Source: Dromaius novaehollandiae (Eukaryota; Chordata; Aves; Casuariiformes; Dromaiidae). Taken from it: a DNA stretch of 64,000 nt. Numbering within the stretch: the stretch's first letter is position 1; each line of letters begins with the position of its first letter. The stretch is taken from NCBI RefSeq assembly GCF_036370855.1, contig NC_088102.1, positions 25,835,001 through 25,899,000 of the forward strand, in the 5' to 3' direction. Shown here piece by piece: positions 12,561 to 26,110 of this stretch. The notes under the pieces are model-generated. The model was not told the DNA's origin, ran no database searches, and worked only from the letters and a program-made list of their open reading frames with translations. A program made the translations under genes and the position numbers.

Positions 12561-15500
12561 CTGGGTCGGGCACAGCCCAGATACAACCACAGGGCAGGGA
12601 GACGCAGGCTGCAGAGCTGTAGGGATGCATTTGGGTCAGGGTCGGCAGCACAGACACCCAGGACCTAGGGCTGACTGAGGGGGATGGATGGCCCAGGTAG
12701 CTCACACGTGGCAAAGGGGCAGGGAGTTACCCCCGGGTCACTGAGGTTGCAGAGACTAGCTCAGGGACCTCGTGGGGTCAGGGTAACAGTGAGGGAAGAA
12801 AGACAGAGTGAAGTCTTCGATTTCTTACTCAAAGCGGTTTCTAAACTGCCTCCTCTCCCCTTTTAGCTATGCCACTGGGCAGGCTGCTCTGCTCTGTGCA
12901 GCAGTAAGCAAGAGAGTGGCATCCCCTTTGCTCCCCAATAAATACCACCTCCTCAGTCTCCCAAAAGCATAGGCATATGCCACAGATTGTCCAGGTCACC
13001 TGGGACCTCAAGAGCAGAACTAGGATCACAGCATCTTCTCCTCAGCCTAAAGGGAGCAACTACCCAGCTTTGCACTGTGCCTCCTCCCCGCCAGGAGTAG
13101 CACCAAGGTGCTCAGCTCTTCCTAACCCTCAAAAAAGGCACTGGTAGGTGAAGGTGAATTTTAGAAAAGTGTGCAATTTTAAACATAGCATCCAAATTGC
13201 AAACAATGTAGAGGCATGTTCATCTGCTTACTACACACACACACATGTATTCAGGAAAACATATTTCTGAGTAAATGACCATCATGAGTTTGTTTTCCTG
13301 GTTGGGTCCTCTGGACTACGTCCCTCCAAGCACAGGTCAGTTCTGGACGGGGGAGGCAGGGAGCTCCACCTGCCCTCCAGCACCACAGACCTAACACCAT
13401 CACTAGGCCCCACTCTGCAGCTGGGAGGCTGAAGGCTGCTTTTGGCCCCCAGAGCAGTCCCAATACTTGCAATTAATTAGTAATATGTGCAGCTGAAGAG
13501 AGCTCCCACCCCCTGCTAAACATATGATTGAGGGCCATTAAGGCAGCTGTCCCCAGTGAAGGGGGCAGCTTGGGCTTCCCCACTGCTCCTTGAAGAACTT
13601 CTCAATTACTTATCATCTACCAACTCTATCACCATAGCATATAATGTTCAAACAGACCCAAACCAGCAAGAGCAGCTTTTGTTTGGCATCAAAGGCCAAG
13701 GCAGGCCTCTCTCAGCAAGGCTGGGAGGGTGGTAGGACACCTGCCATTTAGAGGCAGATTGCTTCTTCCTCCAGTGAAATAAATGTGCTCAAACAGATGA
13801 GGATTTTAAGGCCTGTGTGAATAAAAGGGCCATCTCCTCTGGGGAAAACACTCCGTCATGGAAAACCATATGTAAACCAAGAGCAGCCATGTCATAGTCC
13901 AGGGACAGACTGTGGCTGTCATTGCAGGTGGCAAGATATTTTTCACAAATGCCAAAAGGGTACCAGGAGTACTGTGGTCTCTGAAGATATGGGAAAAGAC
14001 AGAAGAGCAGCTCCTTGCTCTCCAAGCCCCTTTTGCTGTTTGGGGAGCTGGGAGCTGTGGGAGGTGGAGAGGAGAGTGGGAGTTTTATGTGCTGCCTTTT
14101 ATAAACCACCTGCTGCAGAGAGACTTCAATCCATCTGGGAACTGCCAGCACAGCCCTTTCCAGCAGAGCTGCGGGCATCGCTGGTTCTCAGGAGAGCAGG
14201 GGAAAACTTACCCCAGGGCAGAGGCAAGACGAGGGGAGCACTTTGCACGTGTGCACACAAACACACTCAGCCCATGCATGAGGAGGAAAGCCCACTACTG
14301 CACTGCTCAACTGGGCTACTCCAGTAGCTTCGTGCCCTGTGTCCTGCTGAGCAGGGCTGGCAAGGAGCACACCGCAGCCAAGAAAGGGCACTGAGCCAGC
14401 TGAGCCCCCGATGCCCAAATCCTACCACAGCACAGCCCACTCCACTGGGAAACTGGCCAGGAGCCCAGACACAGGCCTTTGAGAGCCGGGCCTTGTCCTA
14501 TTAAGGAGGACAGCACTGGGCTCCACAGGCCCGTCTCCCAACCCCAGTTCCTTATTGAAGCTCACCACCCAGTCTGTCAGTCAGTGCCCCACATGGGATC
14601 TGATTGCTCGGGAACTGCCAGCCAGGACACTGGCGTCCCCTTGGGCAGGCAGGACTCGAGGGGGAGGCAGAAGGGCACAAACCCGCCCGCAGCCACGTAT
14701 GTGCAGCGCACCTGCCACCAGGGTGCCTGGCTGAGGGGTGATGGGGGGGTGTGATGGGGGGCAAGCACGGGCATGCAGCAGCCCTGGCACGTGTCAGGCA
14801 GACCACACTGCTGGTCCCACTCCGCTCCAGCGCACAGCATGGCTGCAGTGGCCCAGACTGCCCGATGCACTAGGACACCTTCCCTTCCTTCCCCTCTCCT
14901 CTCTGCCCCATCACATCGACAAGCCACAGATCTAAGTACACTCTCAAAGCCAGCCATGCTGCTGCCACGCTTGCCAGGACATCGGAACCCAAAAATCACA
15001 CGACCTCAAGAGCAGACCCCGCCTGGCAGCCTCTGCCCGAGGCCCATCTGGCAGCAGACGTCCTGAAGGCAGAGCAACCACTCCTACAAGCGCTTCATGT
15101 CCAGGGTAGAGGGGGGCTGTGAGGTATTTCTCAGCCCAGGGTGCAGAGCTCGATTCCTCCTAACCTAGCGCAGGTACCACAGCACAGATGTCCATGCACC
15201 TGACTAGCAGGCATGCTGTGGCTGAGCAGAGCCAGCAGCAAGGAGCTTCCCACCCGGTCCTGGGGGATTTTCTGGCCTCAGGCATGGCTGTCACAGCACC
15301 TCTGGTACTGCGCAAGCTTACACTGGCTTCAGACCTGCTCCTCACTTAACAGACATCACCAGAAAGGCCCGGGAGCATCCTGCCACTGAGCAGCCTCATC
15401 CACACCCATCCAAGGGCCAGGACAAAGTGGGTAACAGCACACTTGTCCCGTTTTGCCCACCTATCCTTGGGCCACCTGCGTATTTCCCTCCACACCGCTC

Positions 15501-17182
15501 TCTGGGGAGACCTCCTCCCCCAAGCTGCTCTGCCAGCTTCTCTGCTGAGGTTCAAACCTTCACAATGCTCCCTGCAGTTAATTCTGCTCTTCTTAGCTCA
15601 TCTCCTTTCAAGCACAAAAACTTCTTCTTGGAGGCAATGGATTATAACACTATATATACATCTATTTTTACAAAAAATATGATTTTGGAATGTTTGCAGA
15701 GCTAGAACACTGTCCTAATTACACGCACTTGGTGCCTCCCAAGCTAAGCACCGGGAACAAAGGGTGAGGTCTGGGCTGCAGCAGGAGCCCACAGGTACAC
15801 CACTTGCCAAACCCAGCCCTGAGGAGGCTCTCCTCCCATCTCTGCACAACTTCCAAGCAGATTTGGGCAATACCAGATGCCCAGGATGAATCACAGCACC
15901 CTGGGAGCGTGGGAGCTGGCAGTTCAGCTAACACTTCGGCACCAACAGGTTACACAACCAGAGATCGCCTTGGCGGTTGCTGTGCTAGTCGCATTCAGCC
16001 TCCTCGCCCCGAGATGGAGGGATTAGCTCTCAGTCTATCAGTTTGAGTTAACAGAGCATCAAAGGGAAGGGAAAGCCTTTCATGGTGAATGCAGCAGCCT
16101 GGAAAGGGAGGGCAACAAAAAAATGTGCTCCCAAAGGCCTGTCTCCACCACCTCTGTCCCCAGGGTACCCATCCAGAGGCAAGGGTGTGGGACCCACCAA
16201 ATCGGCGTGGACTCTGCCACCCGGCACACACTGTGGGAGCTCTGCTGTACCTGTGTCCCGGGTTGGATGCACACCGTGAGCTTGCTGTGCTGTGCCTGAC
16301 ACCCAGCGTGCCCTGTACCCTGCCGTCCAGGTCAGAAAGCCTGCATGCCTGCAGCGAGTTGACAGCACTCCTGCAGGGTGAGGGGATCCTGTACTGCACA
16401 GAGGGGTATTTGAGCATTCAGAAGGAGCCACCTCTCCTCTGGCTTTGGGGGAAGATATGTAAGCAAATTTGATCTGGCTTGAATAGGAGGAAGGAAGAAA
16501 CTGAACCAGTCTCAGAGGCTCATCAAATTGCACTGCCTTCACCTGGGGCATCAGGCTGCCCTCCCAGCAAACCCTGCCACCACAGCACAGCTGGCTTGGA
16601 GAGCACAATTCTGCTTTTTCCTAAAGCAGTAGATGAAGCATGCAATGGGTCTACCCCTGCTTGCTAGGTCACATGTCCACCAACCTTCTTCAACACATGC
16701 AGACTTCAGGGTGGAAATCAGAAGCAAGCTTCTGCTGCAGAGGGAGGCAGCTCTCACAGGCACATGCAAAGCTGCAGCTATGTGGATCTGGAAAGCACTT
16801 ACTGTTCCAGCCTCTTCTCAGCACGCTGAACGCTCGGCAAGTGCTGAGAAGACAGCTTGTCCCCATCGCTGCTGCCTGCCTCCAGGGGAATTTCCTTTGC
16901 CCATGACACAGCCGAGCAGATCGTCAACCGCGTACCCACTGGAGAGCAAAGCAGACAGCCCCTCACATGGATCAGGCAGCTTTCTTCTCCAAATCCCCTT
17001 CGGGGGGAGAGTCGAAAGGGTCTGGAGCATCAGAGAGCAGAGGGGTATCACAAGGCTGTTGGGATGGGAACGTCAACGCAGCAGAAGCCAGGGGAGGGTG
17101 GACAAGTCACACGGCAATGTCCAGAGTGTGGGATCTCTCCCCGACACACGCGTACCACAGCGCGGTGCCCAAGCATAAGGCA

Positions 17183-17185
<3 letters not shown>

Positions 17186-17236
<51 letters not shown>
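17186..17236. repeat. (GA)n microsatellite, about 25 uninterrupted units
   Basis: A pure GA dinucleotide tract of 51 bases, (CT)n on the minus strand, which is the sense strand of the surrounding TMEM63C intron. It creates the repetitive Arg-Glu or Leu-Ser frames seen on translation, which are not genes. A perfect tract this long is likely to be length-polymorphic. Confidence 0.99.
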
Positions 17237-17237
<1 letters not shown>

Positions 17238-19979
17238 CAGCACACATTTCTGCTCTGTGCCAGCTGTCTCAGAGCTGGCACTGCCCCCGCATCCACCCTG
17301 CGCTTCCTTCCTGCTCTGCCTCTGCCATCCCCATCAACTAGCAGCTGCTCACAGCTACTGGAAGAGCCATCAGAAGTGATGGACGTGACTGAGAAACACA
17401 CAAGAAATGGTTTATTTCCCTTAAGGCAGAGAAGGAAGTGTCAAATCTGGGCATGTACAAAGGCCAGGCTGGGAATGGAATGAGGCATCAGGAGGAGAGA
17501 AAGCAGGGGGCTGGGACAGACAGCATGTCGCAAAGGATGTGGTGAGACAGATGGCAGATTCGGCAGCAGGGCAGCCGCAAAGCAACCTGCACGCTAATCC
17601 CCCTGCAAGGGTAGGGGATACAACACTAAGTAACGGCTCACAGTGGGAGCTGTCAAGCCAGCCCACCCTTGCCTGGCAGGTTTGGGAGGGTTTGCATCCT
17701 TTCAAACACGCCAAGTTCAACAGCCAGCATCAGAGGTCCTCCATGGATAAGTCAGCCGTAGAAAAAGGCTACCTGGGACCAGGGGCAAAATGGGCAAAGG
17801 ATCAGGATGGCAAGTTTTAGGGGCAAGGAGAGATTCCCCCACGGCCTCTCCGCACAAGCCTGCCTCTCTCAGCACGCCTGGCCGCATTGCCAGGCAGGCA
17901 CTCAGAAAGGCCAGCCAGCCCTTCATGCCTACTCAGCCAGCCCAGCTGGCAGAGCCGCGTCCCTGGGTAGCCGCCCGCCTGCACTCCACAGCATTGCCGC
18001 TGAAGTGGAAGAGAAAAGGAAATGAAATTATATATGAGATGCTGCAGCAGATGGTTGCAAAAGGAGCTTCCCCATCCAGTCCATCCAGCGTGCTTTGGGC
18101 GCAGCGGGGTTCAGCAGCCCTGAGCCCGGCTCAGCGCCGCAGCAGTGCCTGTGACACGAATACGACCAGTCAAGGAGACTTGGGGGCCTGGGCAGAGAAC
18201 AGTGCGCCACGAACAGTCACTGCAAGCTGCTCCCCAACCCAGCAGCTATCTGAGACACTGCCACAGTTACCAGGGATCAGACAGGTCTGTCTCCATTTTG
18301 GGAGGGATGCTTGGGGATGCGACACTGACACATAGCAGTTTTAACAGTGGCTGGGGTGTCATGGTCCAATCCCAGCTGAGGTTCCTACTTTCCAGCTGGT
18401 TTTGGATATGCCGTTCTCCTTTTGCACTTCACTCCCACTGCAACCCACCAGTTTCAGTGCACTGGGGGCACTTCCTGTCTCAAAATATCCCCTGTGCTTC
18501 ACCAAGGCTGCACTCACACCTATCAGAGACACAAAGCACATGCTTTGGGGACTACAGCTCATCTGGACATACCACACTAACCATAGCCCAGGGACTGCAA
18601 GCAAAGCTCTGCGCAGGTACCAGAACCCTCCAGAGCAGCAGGGATCAATATTTAGGTGATGCTGAATCCCATGCTCTTGCCTCTTCCCTGGAAGTAGAGC
18701 AACCTACAGGATAAACAGGTCTCCAAATACTGCATGGCTTTTCACGCTTCGTCCCAGCAGCACAGCTCTGCCACCGGGGAGCTGAGCATTGTGCAGATGT
18801 TGTGGCTTTCCTGAGGGCCAGGACCATAACCCAGAGTGAGGTCCTAGGGTAGGGCACTGGCAAGGTCCCCTGCAGGGCACCAAGAAGTCCTGCACTAGAT
18901 GAGCTAAAGTAACAGAGCAAACCTGAGACTGGTCTCCAGCGATGCCACTGGGGGTGGGCAGAGCACCTCCCCGTCAGTGACGTGTAAACACACATGCACC
19001 CACCAGAGCCCAGCGGGCTGCAGGCTGACCACACTCATGGACATGTTGACAAAATCCAGTTACACAGGTTGCCTCTATTAAATGAGGGCATGAGATACCA
19101 TCTTGCTGACACAACCGTTCTCTCTGCATCCCATCTCTCGATCAAGATCAGACAAACCAAACAGAAAAAGCTCTCCCATGCAACTGGACTCTTGTGCAGG
19201 AGTACGCACTGACCCTGCAGCAACAAGAGCAGGATCAAACTCCAAATCTGACATACAACTCCCACTGCCCTCAAGCACCGCAAAAAGTCCAAAGGTCCAA
19301 GAGGCACAACAGCAGCCCAAGCACTGAACAAAGGCTGTGCTGCCATTGCTTCTTTGCTTACACAGTCCACATTTTAGCAAAATTGACATAGATCATATCA
19401 GATCTCAGGCAAGAGAAGGGAGCAACAATCTTCAACTACCGTCTCTTAAAATAAATGTTTAATTTGTTGGCTCTGCATAAATTCAAGGAGTTACTGGGAA
19501 CCCTAAACCAAATAAACACAAAGCTAAAAATAAAAGTGTCTTGTGCTCTCTTTTCTGAAGGAGCCGCCCTCGTGGGTCTGGGACCCAGGTATTTCCAAGC
19601 TTGTGGCTCCGCTGGCAGGTCCCATCACACGTCTGTGTACTCCTTCTCCTTCTGTAAACCACCGGCTCCTCCACCTCAGGCATTGGGCAGGAGGAAATAA
19701 CTGAAATAACATCACCAAAGTAACAGACCATCATGGACAGCCAGTAAGGCAGATGGAAATCCCCAAACACAGATGCCAGGGGAGCTTTTAAAGACTGCAG
19801 CTTACGGGCATAAACATACTCTGATCCGTGCCTCCATGACATGTCCACCTCTCTAGCTCTCCTCCATGTCCCTCCTTCCCTGTCCCATCCCCATGGAGAG
19901 GCACGTGGCCCACGCCGCACAGGCTGCAGGCTAGCTGGCTCGCTCACAGTCCGGGCCCCTCCGCATTCCTGCCACAAAA

Positions 19980-21640
19980 ATTACCAAACTCAAAAAAAAA
20001 GTACACAGTGAAATCCTGTCTCTGCTGAAACCAACAGCCACACTTCTTTCCTTAGGACCAGAAACTCATCTCATCCTTTCGCATGGAAAGAAACCTCCGA
20101 AATCTAACTTTGTGTAGGGGTTGTCTATATAGACATATTTTCAGGAAGAAAAACCCAACAAAGTCAGGACAACTCTTCTCAGACATCACTGCAGTGACAA
20201 ATTAGTCCCGAAACCTAGTGATTACCCCGGAACGCACGTAATGTTGTAGCTGTGATATTGTAAATAAAAGCACAAGGCAAGGCTTGTGGCATGGTAATAT
20301 TTTTTTATAAGACCAATTAGTAGAGCTCTGTCTTATTTGGTTTGAACAGCTCCGTGTGCAACAACACAGAGCATTGAGGAGTATGTTGGTGAAAAAAATC
20401 CAGCCCCTGACTTTTCTGCAGTCCTTGAACTAACTTCAAGTCTTTAAAACTCAACATTCTCAAGAGGAAGCACAACCAATAGAGCTTTTATTCACTTTGT
20501 TGGGTTTTTCTTCCTGCAAATATGGAATTTGATGAAATTACATGGAAGAAAACACAAGAAATTAAAAACATGGATGAAAAAAAATTGAACTTGGATGAAA
20601 ACCTCCCAAAAGAAAAATCCAATGAAACTGCCTGATCAGAAGATTAGTAGCAGTGTAATATGAAAGGAAAAAGCAATAGAGAGCACTTGGAAACAAAACA
20701 AATAAAGAATTATGACTTTTTGGAACATACACCTGACTTAAAAGTGATCACATTTTGTCTGAACTAAAAACTTTTAAAATTAAGAAATAACCAATTTAAT
20801 AATCTACACATTAAGACTTTATCTCTCTCTAATCTGTAAAAAATGAGTAAGTAGAAATTCAAGCGGTATATCCTTGCTGCCAGAGATATGCTCACTGGCT
20901 AAGCATCTAGAACTAAAATCTGAACTTTAAAGCAGCTCTGATCGCAGTACCTTTTTGAAAGCAGAGGAATTAATTTAGTGATTAGTTTATTCAAAGGTCA
21001 GAAAATTACTGAGAGTTAAAGCAAGAGAGCCTGGTTCCCTTTCCAATCCAGATAAAAATTAAGTGTGAGAGGATGATCTCTACTAGTTCTAATTTCTTAA
21101 AAGCCAGAAATAATCAGTTCATATGACTGGTTATATTTCACATTTCCTATAATAAAATTGTTTTCCAAATTCATTGCAAATACAAATAATGCTTTCATAA
21201 ACTTCTTTTGTGTGGATCCATACACTTTAAGTATTTAATTAAGTATTAAGTCTATTTAGCCAACTAGAAAAAATTTTTAAATGGTTGTTTTCTGCATTTT
21301 AAATTGATTTTCATTTTCCACTGAAATACAGCTTGGCTAAAATTATAATAAATAATGAAGAAATATCTAATAAAGAAGTGTGTCACCATTTTCTAATTAA
21401 TACAAACATTAAGAATCTAAATAAATGTACATTACACTACAAACTCACTCCAGCATGGTGCAGCATTCTGCTTAGCAATAAATACCACAATATACTGATC
21501 AATGAGAATCAACTTGTCCTTAGGAAAACAACAGAAAAATACAAACATGAAACAAGGTTGAAGCTAGTTATTTCAATCATGGCTTTCTGATCACTAATTT
21601 AAATTGTAATTTTAATCCATCCATCCTATTCAGCAGTAGG
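19980..21640. other. AT-rich block inside a GC-richer intron
   Basis: Base composition shifts abruptly at about 19.98 kb from GC-rich sequence to a stretch dominated by A and T, and returns to mixed composition near 21.65 kb. The block has almost no long open frame, many runs of A and T, and no terminal inverted repeats or direct repeats that I could see. It could be a conserved non-coding region, an old degraded insertion, or simply a local compositional domain. Confidence 0.6.
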
Positions 21641-24600
21641 TTAAGAGACATCCAAGGCACAGACCAAACTTGTTCTGAAAAGCCTAAGAACTTTGGTTAG
21701 CTTTTCCTCCATTTTTGCCATTGTATTTCCCTTCCATGCGGTCCTGCACCTCTGACTTTTTACTGAGAAAAGCAGCCCGTATACACAGGGAACTGCCTAC
21801 GTTCCTAACCTGGAACCCGCGAGCCCCAGAAGCCTCCCACTGACTTACGAGACCTCCAGACTGCTGTTTGCAGGCTCGGGGGAACTGGCTGAACAACCAA
21901 ACTTGTGTCATTCTTCCTACTGGTACCTTGGGGATCATGCCACAGTGACTGAAATTGTCAGAAGATAATGACAAATAATCTGGTGGTTACTGCTGGGCAT
22001 ATACTACAGAGGAGAGGAAGCTGTAGTCCCTCTGATCCTAGCTCTTCGGAGCACCCTAATCCCACTAAAGCCAGTAACATACAAAAATAACCCAAGACTA
22101 AAGTTTTTTGAGTAAGTATTTCCACCAGGCACCAGCACCAATGGCTCAGATCATACCCATCTGTGGGTAGCAAAGACTACAGCAGCTCTTGAAACGCCGG
22201 CTTGGTCAAAATGGTATCACAGCCTCTCATGGGGACTGTGCTAGGAGCTGTACAAATGATCCTTAGGTGGAAATGCTTCCGTACAGTGGCGTTTAAGCTC
22301 CCCAGAGGCTCTGCAGCATTACAGTAATTTCAATTACGAATGCGATTTCTCAGCCAAAGAGGTTTGCTCTGCAGCCCTTAGCGCGGATGCAGTTCTTAGG
22401 CTGACAGAGCACTCTGCTGAGAGAGGGCTATACCAGGACGGGCAAAGCAGGACAACGCTGGGACTTGGGCAACCTCAAATGCATCTTGGGTAACCAAGAC
22501 GAGTCAAAAAACCTGAACCTGGCGAGGGCGTGCAAGAGTGAGCGGCTGGCGCTGAAGGTGAAGCGGGAACAGGGCTGGGTGCAGGAAGCCATGCCTCGCT
22601 TGGCAGGGAAGGCCGGTCCCTCGCCCTCACGGAGGGGTGCAAGGAAGGGCCCTGCCCTGTCTCACCCGTTAACCAGTAACAATAGCACCACGAATGCCTG
22701 TTCCCAGGTAGCTGGCTCAGGTCTTTCTCATTGTTGTTGTAATGGTATGAGCAAACTAATACTACTGTTGCCACCTAGTAACAATATGAGATCACAATCA
22801 AATTACCAGTCAGAGCTACATTTGAAGCGATACCTTCAAACCAGTTTTTTTAAAGATATTTAGGCATTTTAAAGAGCAGGTTGACTCCAGGTAGGATCTT
22901 CAAAAACTGTGGGACGCCTCATCACTGAAAGACCTCACAGACCTTTACTGCATTCAGTCCCAAAACAGCTTCCTCACATGCCTTAATTGAAGGAGACCAA
23001 GGCTCGAGCTCCAATCTGCGGCACGGAGACCAACCCCTAATGAACAAATCTGCTCCACTGCTTCTCCTGAAACAATCTCAAAGCAAAACTGCTTTTCCTC
23101 TGAGCACAGTACATAAGCAATGCAACATTTTCTTCAGATTTAACCTTGAGATACATTAAATATGTTCACAGCAATTAAACTAGGTAAGAAAAGCTGTTTA
23201 ACCAACCCAGAACTGATGATTGTAGAAGGCTCTAGTGTTTATAGGACTCATATGGAGGAGTCAGCATTTGTATAGCAAGCATACTGATGTTTTCATAAGA
23301 GTTTAGGTGACTGATTAGCTTAGTATCAATTGAATTCACTTGTGGGTGTTGGAAACATTTCTCCCTCTCAGTGCTGCTTTGGTAAAGCTATCACAGTCTG
23401 TTAAGATGAGAATATTTCCTACAAGCAATATTTTAAAGTAGTGACAATCAGATTTAGGCTTTGGAGCTGTATTGACATCTGCTTAGTCTACCTTGGGCCA
23501 GAAGTCTGCACGGAAGAAAGACTGCGTTTACCTGTGAAGGACTGCGCACGCCTTTGGTGCTCTGCCCGTGCTCACTAGCACCCTCAGATAGCAGTGCTGT
23601 TTCTGTTACCATTTGCAGGACCACTCAATGCTTACGGCTGTCAGCAGTAGCCGAACCAGGAATGAACTGGTTATCCTTGTGGAGTGCTTTGAAGAGGAGA
23701 GCAGCCACAGAGGGATTTAAGTTATCATGCTAACGAAGAGCTGAAAGGAATTCAGACACAGTTGCAGGCAGACAGAAACTGAGATGCTGCTCTGGAAAGA
23801 AGGCAGAGGTTTAAATTTACAGGGAAGCCAGAAAAGCCTGTATACATTAGAGACCAAGAGGCTGCAGGGGTGCAAAAGGCTTCCATAATTTTATTTATTA
23901 CTTATTTATTTGCAAGTGGCTGTTTGCCAGGCCTACTTAAGACAAATCCTTCCCGAAAGAGCTGCCCCTGCCTCCATCTCCCATCTGCTGCCCAGCCCTG
24001 ACCACCACTCCCCAGGCAAGCAGGGAAGGACAGCAAGGCCACCATCAGCTGCGATGCAGGCCAGAGGAGATGCCTCCCCCTCCATGCACCAGCCTTGCCT
24101 AAGGGTCTGCCTTCCCACCTTCTTTCCCTGTCTCTCCTCTAAACAAATACACTCCAAACCACTTCAACAGTACCTTTTATCACAAGCAGTACGTGTTGCC
24201 TTCGACAAGGCAGGCAGCCTGGCCTGTCACGCAGCACCATAAAACCCCAGCATGCGGCAGGGCAGGATTTCCACAGCCAGGGCCACCAGGGAAGGTGCCT
24301 TCCTGAACCTTCCTTGCCCTCCCAGCTTTCCCCACACCTCCTGCCTCTCTGTCCGCTCCCCACTGGAAGTCTCTAGAAGGTGGGAGAGCAGATCATTCCC
24401 ATAGATGGCGGTCAAACAGTAAAAAGGAAAGAGATGTTCATGCAGAAGAAAAATCCCTCAGCCAGACAAAGGTCTCTCTTCTCCTGGATAACACCCATTC
24501 TGTTAGGGAGGTTTCTGAACCGCAGACACACCGTGCAGCACGGCTGCCTGCTACGGAGGATGTAGAAGCAAGAAACAGAGAAGGCAGGGCCTTGATCAGG

Positions 24601-24929
24601 ACAAATCTGGATGAAGTTGTAAACTGTGAGAGAGCAGCTCAGCCAGAGCATTAGATCATCCTGACACTATAACCCTTTCAGCTGGAGTCATCAATCTCTC
24701 AGAAACTGGAAGGAGAACGGGGGAGAGAGGGAGAAGAGATTTCTCCCACCTTCTTCCCTGCTAGCGCGAAGCATTTCTAACATTGTCAGGCATGGTTCCC
24801 GGAAGGAGGATTATGCGGCCAGGATGCTGTGGGGACTGAGCACAAGCCATGGCATGACACAGCGGTGGCATGAAATTTTATCTTGCATCAGAGGACAGCA
24901 GCATAGGAGCCCTTGCGAAGATCACCAGG

Positions 24930-25065
24930 AGGCTGTGGCTTGCTCTCTGCTTCTGCCACTAACTTACTGCACAAGCTCAGGAGAGCCCCTGCGCCGCACG
25001 GGGCCTCAGTGTGCCCATCAGTCAGGTGGACACAAACATTACTTAAAGCCTCTTTGGTGCACACT
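24930..25065 (+). repeat. MIR-like (CORE-SINE) fragment
   Basis: The sequence runs through ctgcttctgccactaactta, then cagg-agagcccctg, then gggcctcagtgtgcccatca and an acattactta block. This follows the order of the MIR consensus (ctctgccactaactagctg, then acctctctgggcctcagttt, then ccatctgtaaaatggg). Diverged but recognisable, in plus orientation. It lies a few hundred bases from the CpG island. Confidence 0.65.
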
Positions 25066-25329
25066 CCAGAATGAGGCCAGAAGAACTCTTTCTAAATGGA
25101 GATACGTATCCAGAAATCACCTACAACAAAACAAACCCAACTCTGCAGCCCACACCCACACAGCCCCTCTCATGAACTGTACCCGTGTGCGACACCGGCA
25201 TTCCCAGTGAGTCACACGAGTCGCCGTGAGCGTCTCCCAGTGAGGTCCCAAAGATGAGCCCTGCTAGAAAACGCAGCCACCGGGGCTGTGACTAGCCCCA
25301 CGCTCGGCAGGATTTCCCCTTTGCCCACC

Positions 25330-26110
25330 CCACTACCAGGATGCCTCACCCTCCCCTGCCCCCAGGAGCCCCCTGAGGCCGGTCCCGCCGCCAGGCTCCT
25401 CCAGCCAGCCCTGGCCCTCCCGACACGCACCTTCTCGCCCATTTTAGCCCTCGAGCCTTCGCTCCCGGCCACCCCGCAGCTCCCCCGCCGCGAGGTGCCG
25501 GGTCCCTCCGCAGCCGCACCAGCGCCCGTCCCGCGGGTCTCCGCCTGCGCGCGCGCTCCCACCTCCGCGCCCCGCACTCACCTGCCGGGGGTCCCGGTCC
25601 CGCCTGCGGGGGCCCCGCGCCCGCTCCAGCGCCGGCGCCGCCCGCCCGGGCTCCACGCTGCGGGCTCCGCGCCGCACCCGGCTCCGCAGGCTCCGCGCCG
25701 CGCCCCGGGCGCCTCCCTCCCCGCGGCCGCGCCGCGCCGCGCCGCCCCCCCCCCCGAGCCGCGCCCGCCGCTCCGGCCGGAGGGGGAGCGAGCTGCCCGC
25801 ACTGCCCGGCCCGGCCCCGGCCGGGAGGCGGTGCCGCGGCCGCCGCCCGCCCCGATGCGGCGGAGAGGCTCCGGCCCCAGGCTGCGCGGCCGCGCCGCTG
25901 CGCAAGGCCCCGCGGCCTGGCGGCTGCCGGCGCTGCAAGGCCCCGCGGGGGAGCTGCCGGCCGGGCCCCCCGGAGCCGGCGCGGCAGCCGGACCTACCCC
26001 GCGAGCGGCCCCTTCCCGGCGGCGCGGCTGGCGGATGTCCCCCGCCGGGCGAGCCTGCAGCATCCGTGCGCCAAGGCGCGGAGAGGGAGGCGACGGAGCG
26101 GTCGGTGGCT
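25330..26110. promoter_or_regulatory. TMEM63C: CpG island, probable TMEM63C promoter
   Basis: Very GC-rich with densely packed CG dinucleotides, in contrast to flanks on both sides that are almost free of CG. No TATA box stands out, as is usual for such promoters. The only strong splice signal I see in the island is a minus-strand donor at 25581-25576. Together with the minus-strand TMEM63C coding exons 24 kb away, this points to a promoter firing to the left. Long open frames across the island on both strands are low-complexity Pro/Ala/Arg/Gly translations caused by composition. Confidence 0.75.
25582..26050 (-). other. TMEM63C: Probable non-coding exon 1 of TMEM63C (start approximate)
   Basis: A textbook 5' splice site, CAG|GTGAGTG, reads leftward with the exon ending at 25582. 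It lies inside the CpG island and upstream of the TMEM63C start-codon exon, which begins with 23 untranslated bases after its own acceptor and so needs an upstream exon. The transcription start cannot be fixed by eye; 26050 is only a rough outer limit. The donor is observed; the link to TMEM63C is inferred from strand, position and the absence of a competing gene. Confidence 0.5.

Larger units (their letters stand above)
1467..25581 (-). other. TMEM63C: Inferred TMEM63C intron 1 (non-coding, about 24 kb)
   Basis: The stretch runs from the acceptor of the start-codon exon to the consensus donor in the 25.3-26.1 kb CpG island. I found no recognisable exon in it. It holds a perfect 20-bp tandem duplication at 4999-5038, L2/MIR-like fragments at 6318-6447, 12385-12560 and 24930-25065, a GA microsatellite at 17186-17236 and an AT-rich block at about 19980-21640. 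Most of the rest is moderately GC-rich unique sequence with short chance open frames. Additional small non-coding 5' exons could be present. The extent of the intron depends on the exon 1 assignment, which is inferred. Confidence 0.55.

Noticed and set aside
13789..14178. 129-residue minus-strand frame with fairly protein-like composition
   Set aside because: I recognise no motif, there is no supporting exon structure, and it lies in the TMEM63C intron. A conservation test of the frame would be needed to revive it.
17048..17401. Leu-Ser and Arg-Glu repeat proteins across 17.2 kb
   Set aside because: Pure translation of the GA/CT microsatellite in different frames.
19483..19977. 164-residue minus-strand frame next to the AT-rich block
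   Set aside because: No similarity to any family I know and no splice sites linking it to TMEM63C. Probably chance in GC-rich intron.
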